From the NCBI GenBank assembly GCA_949152475.1, contig OX424570.1, positions 1,476,181 through 1,540,180 on the forward strand: DNA of 64,000 bases, written 5' to 3'. A model generated the notes under the pieces. That model ran no database searches and was not told the origin of the DNA. It saw only the letters and a program-made list of their open reading frames with translations. Position 1 is the stretch's first letter, and every line of letters starts with the position of its first letter. Positions 57,157 to 64,000 of the stretch are shown here, one piece after another. The translations under genes and the position numbers were made by a program. This DNA comes from Terebella lapidaria (lineage: Eukaryota > Annelida > Polychaeta > Terebellida > Terebellidae).

Positions 57157-57470
57157 TTTTACCATCAACTCAGTAGCCTTTTGGCTTGTGATTAGGTGCT
57201 CATGTACTTGTCATATATCTATTCCATGGGGTTTGTTTCGGATTTCTAAATTATTTTCATAGGTTGTTGGGCAGTTGTATACTAATTCCATCAGGTGTAC
57301 AGTAGAAACAACTAAACTTACCACACTGTCTGCCCCTGATGACGCCAGTGTGTCTTTTGATAAATATTTGGTCGGGCTTTGTTTCTATTGCACAATATTG
57401 TGATTGACGTTTGTTATTGAAATCATCAAAATTTGGTTGTATTGGTGGTAATAGATTGATTCTTACATGT
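57157..57470 (-). other. Unrecognised insert in R1 copy d
   Basis: About 310 bp break a tandem unit between CATTTCTAATATTTTA and ACATGTCCACAATTGATT. On the minus strand it has an open frame including TGVIRGRQCGKFSCFYC, a C-x4-C-x2-C pattern with no family I recognise. It lies on the same strand as the Penelope-like fragment 370 bp further on, but I cannot link them. Confidence 0.5.
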
Positions 57471-57840
57471 CCACAATTGATTTCTAAGCTGTATAGTTGA
57501 TAATAAGTGAGATAATAGCCATTATGTACTCTAACCTTGAAAATGAGGCCAAAGATCAAGTTCAAGGTCATGAGAATATTCAGCATATATCATTTCCTCT
57601 ATGCTCGCAATTGATTCCTAAGCTGTAAAGGCGATAATAAGCAAGATATTAGCCATTCTGTGCTCTGACCTAGAAAATAAGGTCAAAGGTCAAGTTCAAG
57701 GTCAGAAGAATATCCAGCATATATCATTTCCTACTGTTCACTAAGGATTCCTAGGCTGTAAAGTCGACAATAAGTGACATATTAAGTATTTTGTGCTCTG
57801 ACCTTGAAAATAAGGTCAAAGGTTAAGTTCAAGGTCATGA

Positions 57841-58576
57841 AATAGACGTGGAATCAATACCCAGTATTAAGTATTCCGAGCAAACAAAACAGGGTCCGTT
57901 ATCCAATCTCATAGTCCGGGGACAGAAAGTCATATCAGGCATACGAAGTGAGAGAAAACAAAAATAACAGGGAAACTCACGAACCCCCCAAAATGGCCAT
58001 TAGGAGGTGAAATCAGGTGTTCCGGAAAGAGTGAGCATTTCCTGCCCCACTAGTGGCACCCGTCATGAATTCCCCAAAATTAACATGAAAATAGATCTAG
58101 TTGCATGGCAGACATGGATTTGCTGTATTTGTCAACCAGATCATGATGACGTCCATAGAATTTCTTAAACGCAGCTATAAGTCTTGGTAAAACATATCCT
58201 TGTCGCAGCAGTTTAGAGACTAGCTGGGCACTTCGATAGACAAAGTCCTCATATTTGCAACTAGCTCTGGAATAGCGTATAAGTTGAGAAACAAACACAC
58301 CATATGCCGGTGACATAGGAATGTTGCTGCTTAGAAAAGGGAAATTGACTATGGAAAAATTGAAATCATCACGTTTGTCATATAATCTAGTTGACAGGTT
58401 AGAATCATTATCAATCTCCAACCTCAGGTCTAGATAGTTGGAAAAATTAGCGGAGTCTGTAGTATCTTTAATTTCAAGTTCCTTAGGATATATGACATCC
58501 AAATAATCACCAAACTTGGGATTATTTAGCGACAATACATCATCTATGTATCGGAAAGTGAAATTAAAATTACATG
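57841..58576 (-). pseudogene. Penelope-like/RT palm-thumb fragment, copy 2
   Basis: The frame is open from the right border (about 58575) through RYIDDVLSLNN (catalytic DD), YLDLRLEIDNDSNLSTRLYD, SNIPMSPAYGVFVSQLIRYS and AAFKKFYGRHHDLVDKY to a stop at 58080. Unlike copy 1 it has no frameshift. It begins and ends at the same points as copy 1 (AATAGAC on the left, GAAATTAAAATTACA on the right) and sits inside an R1 tandem unit. An RT fragment without fingers cannot be functional. Confidence 0.72.
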
Positions 58577-59580
58577 TTAGTTTCTTAGAACCTCCTCGTT
58601 ATCAGCATATATCATTTCCTATATGTTCACAAGTGATTCCTAGGCTGTAAAGTTGTTAATAAGTGAGATATTAGCCACTTTTGGCTTTAGACCTTGAAAA
58701 ATGAGGTCAAAGGTTAAATTCAAGTTCATGACAATATTCAGTATATATCATTTGCTATATGTGCACAATTGATTCCTGAGCTGTAAAGTTGATAATAAAC
58801 GAGATATTCGATATTTTGTGCTGTGACCTTGAAAATAAGGTCGGAGGTCAAATTCAGGGTCATGTTAATATTCAGCATATATCATTTCTTATATATGCAC
58901 AGCTGATTGCTAAGCTGTAAGGTCGATGATAAGCGAGATATTAGCTATTTTGTCGTCTGACCTTGAAAATAAGGTCAGACCATACAGGAAATGAGTCAAA
59001 TTCAAGGTCATGAGAATATTCAGATATATATTTTCCTATATGTGCTCAACTGATTGCAAAGCTGTAGAGTCGCTGTAAAGTTGACAATTGATTCCTAAGC
59101 TGTAAAATCGATAATAAGCGAGATTTTAGCCATTTTGTCCTGTGACCTTGAAAATGAGGTTGAAGGTCAAAATCAAGGTTATGACAACATTCAGAATCAT
59201 TTCCTATATGTCCACAATTGATTCATAAGCTGTAATGTCGATAACAAGCGAGATATAAGCCTTTTCGTGCTCTGACCTTGGAAATGAGGTCAAAGGTCAA
59301 ATTCAAGGTCATGAAAATATTCAGCATGTATGACTTCCTATACGTCCACAATTGATTCTTAAGCTGTAAATTCGATAATAAGCTCGATAATAACCATTTT
59401 GTGCTTTGACCTTGAAAAACAGGTCAAAGGTCAAATCCAAGGTCACGGGAATATTCATCATATATCACTTCCTATATGTCCACAATTGATTCCTAAGCTG
59501 TAAAGTCGATGTTAAGCAAGATATTGGCCATTTTGTGCTCTGACCTGGAAAATGAGGTCAGAGGTCATTTTGTTTATTAT

Positions 59581-60039
59581 CAAATTTACAAGTTAGGATT
59601 CTGTTGTGGACATACGGCAAATGATGTATGCTGTATTCCGAAGACCTTTAGTTTGACTTTTGATTTCATTTTCAGCATTTTATATCATTATATTGCGTTC
59701 AACAAAACCTCATGATGACCATACGTTTGACGTTTTCATGGCATAACAATGAATAACTGATGCCATTTCCGTATCGCAACATTATATAACTTAGCATAAC
59801 ACAAGGTTGGAAGCAAACGTTCAACCTAACAGACTGTTCTTGAAATCGGAAAATAATAAAAGTGTGGTTGTTGATGAAATCTCGGGGGATCTCTTGGTTT
59901 CTTGGAATTTTGAGCGATAATGTGGTAAAATAGATATTTTTTGGCCTGCCACACTTGTTCACCAAACGGCGATTATTAATCGATGATCGATCGCTCGAGA
60001 GGGCCGATTGATCGATCCCTGATTTCAGGACCGAGTTCA
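59581..60039. other. Left part of the insert that splits R1 copy d
   Basis: A/T-rich, no feature recognised. It lies between the last tandem unit and the CGGAG-rich tract. Confidence 0.5.
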
Positions 60040-61520
60040 TGCACTACTGGACATGTTCAAAAATTTTTGCCCAAATGCCGGAGAGTTCCCGGAGTGGGTC
60101 ATTTTCCACTTTTTTGTCACTTTCCGGGGATGTGCCGGTGTTACCTCGGAAATTTCCGTAAATGCTCCGGTAGGTCCGTAGATGCGCCTGCGTTCTTTGT
60201 GATATTTCGACCATCTCCGGGAAACGCCGGGGATACTCCTGGATGAAAATTAACAACCGGAGGAAGCCGGAGCAAGCCGGAGTATACACGGAGAATCCCA
60301 GGAGGAAGACAAAGCTTTAAAACTTACTCCGGGGTTACTTCTCCTTTCTCCGTGATTCTCCGGGGATACTCCGACTTATACACCGGCACATTTACGGAGT
60401 AAGGGCGGAATTCCGGCCTCGCGATGGCTTTTGCCCGGGTCTGTCAGCTTCCTCCGGCTTATGTCGGGAATATGACAGGGTTCTCCGTACATATTCCGTC
60501 TGTCCCCAGCTTCATTCCGCAACAATTACGTATCTACTCCTGACTTCCTTTCCGCAAAAAAAATATTGACAAAAACACCCGGAGCATGCCAGAAGTTATG
60601 CTACGCTCACACTGAGGACGGAGGCAGGAGGGAAGAACCACGACATTCTCCTATGGGTTCAAAAACAATCGGAGGCCTTACGTGCACCCTCCGTGTAAAC
60701 AATTGTCTCCGAGGAAAAATAGACAACCCCTCCCGGAAGAATGAGGGAAGAGATACGGACGAACAGGGAAGAACTGGGGAAGCAAGAGGGAGGAAGTGCG
60801 GACAAACCCGGGAAGAGCCTGGGAAGAATCACGGAGGGCCTAAAATTTCCCCGGAGAGATAATTTCTCCGTCCCGCTTCCGCCTTCCTTCCGGGAGAAAG
60901 GCACGGAAGGATGGCGGAGGGATTTCTCCGGGCTCGGAAGAACTGGGGAAGAAGGGCATAGTAAAAAAATTATCCATTTGATTTCCGCGCTTCTCCCCTG
61001 AATCTTCCCTATCTCCTCCCTGTACCTGTGGCCACCTCCGTTTCTCTTCCGCCAAAATTTTTGGCGCTCACACGAAAGCCGGAAAAGATACGGAACAGAT
61101 TTGACAATCCGGAGGATAGCGGGAATTAAGCTGGCTGGAGAAAGCCGGAAGCCGGCGGGAAAGACCTGGAAGCAGGGCGGAGAAGCGACGGAGAATTAAC
61201 TACTTAGCTTTTTGGAGTTTCTCCGGGTCATTTTCTCAAAGTAGTAGAACGTTTTGAACATGTCCAAACATCTCCGGGTCCTTGTAAAAACTACACGGAC
61301 CCAGGGCGGAAGAGGGGCCTCCGTGACGGAAGGGTGAGTGAGCAAGGGCGGAGGAGCACGGAAGCAGGGCGGAGAAAAGTGTTTTGGGATGTTTTTTTCC
61401 GTATCTCTTCCGTCCATGCTCCGCCTAGCCCTGTGTGAGCGGGGCATTATCGGAGTACACTTCGGGCTTCTCCGGCTGTTTCTAAAAGTCCGTATCTGTG
61501 TCGGGAATACATGTGACCAT
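60040..61520. other. CGGAG/CTCCG-rich tract
   Basis: CGGAG, CCGGA, CGGAAG and their complements occur every 10-20 bases for 1.4 kb, in both orientations. Composition is unlike any neighbour. ACATGTTCAAAA (60050) and TTTTGAACATGT (61252) form an inverted pair around most of it, each flanked by CCGGAG or CTCCGG. ORFs on both strands are Gly/Arg/Glu/Pro-rich products of the composition and I do not call them genes. It is probably a degenerate short-repeat element. Confidence 0.65.
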
Positions 61521-61856
61521 AGCATAAGCTGTAAAGTCGATTTTAAGCGAGATATTAGCCATTTTGTCATATGACCTTGAAAATTAGGTCAGAGGTCAAA
61601 TTCAAGGTCACGAGAATATTCAGCATATATCATTTCCTATATGTCCACAATTGATTCCTAGTCTTTAATCTCAATATTAAGTGAGATATCAGGCATAATG
61701 TGTCCCTTTATAAAGCACAGGAGAATTTAACATGGAAAAGTCTCATTTGGACCAAAATGGCCCACTTCGAGTGATTCAAGGGTGACGAAACTTCACCATG
61801 TCACAGAGGCATATATACGGAGTCTTATGCATCGATAAGAAAAAAAGTTACTGAAC

Positions 61857-62062
61857 CACTGGGTGGGAGCTTGCCCATGATTCTTGACGAGTCAACTCGG
61901 TAAAAATCTTTCCTCGCAGGGGCTTTGCTCGGCAAAAATCTTTTGTCGCATGGGCTTTCAGATGCCCCTGTGATTAAAGATTTTTGCCGAGCAATGCCCC
62001 TGCGAGGAAAGATTTTTACCGAGTTGACTCGTCAAGAATCATAGGCAAGCTCCCACCCAGTG
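61857..62062. mobile_element. 206-bp near-perfect hairpin MITE, 5-bp TSD TGAAC
   Basis: CACTGGGTGGGAGCTTGCC at the left is mirrored exactly at the right, and the arms continue with very few mismatches for about 95 bp (GAGTCAACTCGGTAAAAATC and its complement). TGAAC flanks both ends (61852-61856, 62063-62067). Other R1 copies have the uninterrupted GTTACTGAACAGATTT, confirming the insertion point. Confidence 0.92.
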
Positions 62063-62323
62063 TGAACAGGTTTTGAGAAAACGACCGTCAAAGTCCAAAA
62101 TTGGCCATTTTTCGTCAAAAATGGCCACCAATTTGAAAAAATTGCGAAAATGAAGAAAATAAAAAATACCTCCCTCTCAAAATTTTTTTAGGCATTTTTG
62201 TTCAAAATTTCAGGAAGATTCGACTGTAAACTTTAAAGATAAAAATGTAGACGGACGACGACGACGGACGACGACGGACGCAACGCCATGCCACTAGGTT
62301 ATCAGACCAAAGGTCTGGTAACC

Positions 62324-64000
62324 TAAAAATGGGATCAAATATTCTCGGCACCGTAGTTATGGGTACCCCCCCCCCCCCCCCAAACACCAGCAAAATGGTT
62401 TTTTCTTAGCCATTTTCACTAAAATCAATATTCAATGAAAGCTTGTGAATAGTGAATAGAGTTTTCTGAATTTTGATACAAAATATATGGAGGTCATCAT
62501 GCTAATGTTTCCTCTAAAGGCAATCATATGAAGCAAAAATAGGAAATTCCACCTACATTTGCTGAAAATTTGTATAAATTCACCGACATCCACATATATG
62601 ACAACCTGTAACAAAAAAACTAGCATGATAACCCCCATATTTTCTTCGTTTCAAAAACATACACAGCGGTTCATTGATAAATAAACAGAATGGCAGAGAA
62701 ATCTATTCACAAGATTTTATTAAATATTGATGTTAGTGAAAATGGCCCTTTTTGGTGGTATTTTTGGAGTAAAATTACCCATAATTCCACGCTAAAGAGA
62801 ATATGTGATCCTAATTTTCTGTTTTCGAAAGCACAATGTCATATTGAATTTCAAATTTCAACTCCTCTGACCGGATCCAAAGGTAGCGAACCACCTTAAA
62901 ACTCGCTTCGCTCCTGAACTTTCCGAGCATTGAGTACTCCTATATATGTGTGTGTGATCGAAGATCTGAGTATTCATTCAGTCAAGTATAGAATTATGTA
63001 TACGGACATCATTTTCTGACCCCAGAATAGCTGAAGATTTGCCTCAGGAGTGTTCTCAGAGACTTGATTCTCACAAAATTTCGTCGGCGGGCTTACGGAG
63101 CCACCCGCACCCCACACACCGAAGGGTTTCAATCTCTATACCGCATCTCTATATATCAACTGTATGTGTGTTTTCCTATCAAAAGGAAGTGGTCTGTATA
63201 CAAGACTGATATATTTATGTCGGGTGTGCCTTGCACAGATACAAGAATATCACTATTTTTCTGTTGACAACGGTGCTCTCGATCTCAGCGGGTCTCCTAT
63301 GTATATGCGACGGAGCGGCAAACACTAGAGAGTTCGCCGGAGAAGGATTGACCTAGTACTAAACTAACCCAATCTTTCTTGAGTGAAGTGCTAAGCATTT
63401 GTATGGAAATGTGGAGATTTATATATATATAAATTTAAGTCGAACCCCCAAGACATATTTAGGTTAGAGGCCCTCAGCGTCTAGTTTTTTCTATCATTTT
63501 CAAACTTTGCATTACCCCCAGAATAGAGTTTTAGACAAAAATATGCAGTTAGATAGCATGTCGTGGTGTAATGCATTGTGGCTATTGCTGAGGTACTGAG
63601 ACTGATAGGAGACCAACAAAATGCATCATAGCAAAAAATATCATACGATGACCTACTATTTTGTTCTGCTTTTTGTGACCAACACATGTCTAGCTATCAA
63701 GAAATATAAATTTTTACTCAATAAAAACACCTTTCCGGGTGATTCGAACAACCTTGAAGGTACTACATTTGTAATAACGCTACCGCCACCGAGCGAATTA
63801 TGTAAAACTAAAAAAGAACGACGTTATGACGTTTTTATGCAGTAAATTTCAATCGGGGACATCATGATATACAGGAGGGCGGGAAAGGCAAACTAAACGC
63901 TGATGAATGGACCACGTGCCTATATTATTAGCGATGCCTTGTAGATGCATTATCTGCATTATTAACTTGTACACAATATAAGCACATACTCTTTCTACAA
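62324..64000. other. Right end of window: AT-rich, no supported gene
   Basis: A C-run lies at 62367-62381. A region at 62400-62890 has GCTAATGTTTCC and AACCCCCATATTTTCTTCG, vaguely like the MITE at 51955-52380. ORFs are at most 74 codons and unconvincing. Confidence 0.45.

Larger units (their letters stand above)
57065..59580 (+). repeat. ~134-bp tandem repeat rich in AGGTCA half-sites, block 2
   Basis: The same unit as at 55290-56330, in about fourteen further copies and interrupted by two insertions. Perfect AGGTCAAAGGTCA occurs at 57680, 59287 and 59421. Most units also have TCAAGGTCA. A final unit lies at 61520-61660, beyond the CGGAG-rich insert. Confidence 0.92.
57043..62323 (+). mobile_element. 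R1-family repeat, copy d, expanded by nested insertions
   Basis: Opens AGGTTACCGGACAATATATG (57043) and closes GGTCTGGTAACCT (62312-62324). Between these it holds the ~134-bp tandem array and the usual 3' third, but is swollen by at least four insertions: 57157-57470, 57841-58576, ~59580-61520 and 61857-62062. Each insertion starts and ends inside sequence that is continuous in copy c. Confidence 0.8.

Noticed and set aside
60566..61574. ORFs rich in Gly, Arg, Glu and Pro in the CGGAG tract
   Set aside because: Present on both strands and in several frames as a result of the short-word composition.

Overview
This is animal genomic DNA, almost certainly from a marine invertebrate. Nothing in it is bacterial: there are no operons and no dense coding. 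It is a mostly AT-rich eukaryotic landscape filled with satellites, several non-LTR retrotransposons, a DIRS retrotransposon with a tyrosine recombinase, Penelope-like fragments, Tc1-type and foldback DNA elements, MITEs and microsatellites. I cannot name the species or confidently the phylum. The long-TIR foldback element with an 8-bp target duplication recalls the TU elements of sea urchins, but this is only a weak hint. I found no convincing host protein-coding gene, tRNA or rRNA.

Layout. 1-2425 is a ~147-bp satellite, followed by a Ty3/gypsy-like protease relic (2447-3081), a Penelope-like RT fragment (4084-4836), a hairpin array of TTCGCGAA-containing repeats (6887-7375), a decayed mariner-like transposase (7486-7878) and a decayed RT that has been partly amplified in tandem (9770-10778).

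11956-24640 is the centrepiece, a nest of insertions that can be resolved to the base. A minus-strand non-LTR retrotransposon is split at 12790/21906 by a foldback DNA transposon (12791-21905, TSD ACACGTAT). That element is itself split by a complete DIRS retrotransposon (12995-20348) with inverted terminal repeats, an internal complementary region, a Cys-rich ORF, a gag-like ORF and a pol carrying RT, RNase H, methyltransferase and tyrosine recombinase domains. The non-LTR element also carries a 376-bp insert (23753-24128) with a 12-bp target duplication. Removing each insert together with one TSD copy returns the host reading frame exactly. The undisturbed right TIR of the foldback element shows what the DIRS target looked like before insertion.

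24769-28690 holds microsatellites, 28-34-bp minisatellites, a foldback element with a Tc1-type MITE at its centre, a LINE 3' tail and a second hairpin-array element. 30610-35030 is a second minus-strand non-LTR retrotransposon, broken by stops, frameshifts and scrambled internal duplications. 35031-45300 is mostly AT-rich DNA with little recognisable beyond an inverted-repeat element (42640-44245). 45360-46571 is the 3' half of a third non-LTR element, on the plus strand. 47051-48756 contains two ~400-bp direct repeats. 48757-62323 is dominated by one repeat family (called R1 here). It ends in a stem-loop and carries a ~134-bp tandem repeat rich in AGGTCA half-sites. It is interrupted by a second Penelope-like fragment, an unrecognised insert, a CGGAG/CTCCG-rich insert and a perfect hairpin MITE. 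62324-64000 has no recognisable gene.

The genes do not form a pathway. Each belongs to a self-contained mobile element, and most are broken. The best preserved is the DIRS, whose gag-like ORF is open throughout and whose pol carries only two visible lesions.
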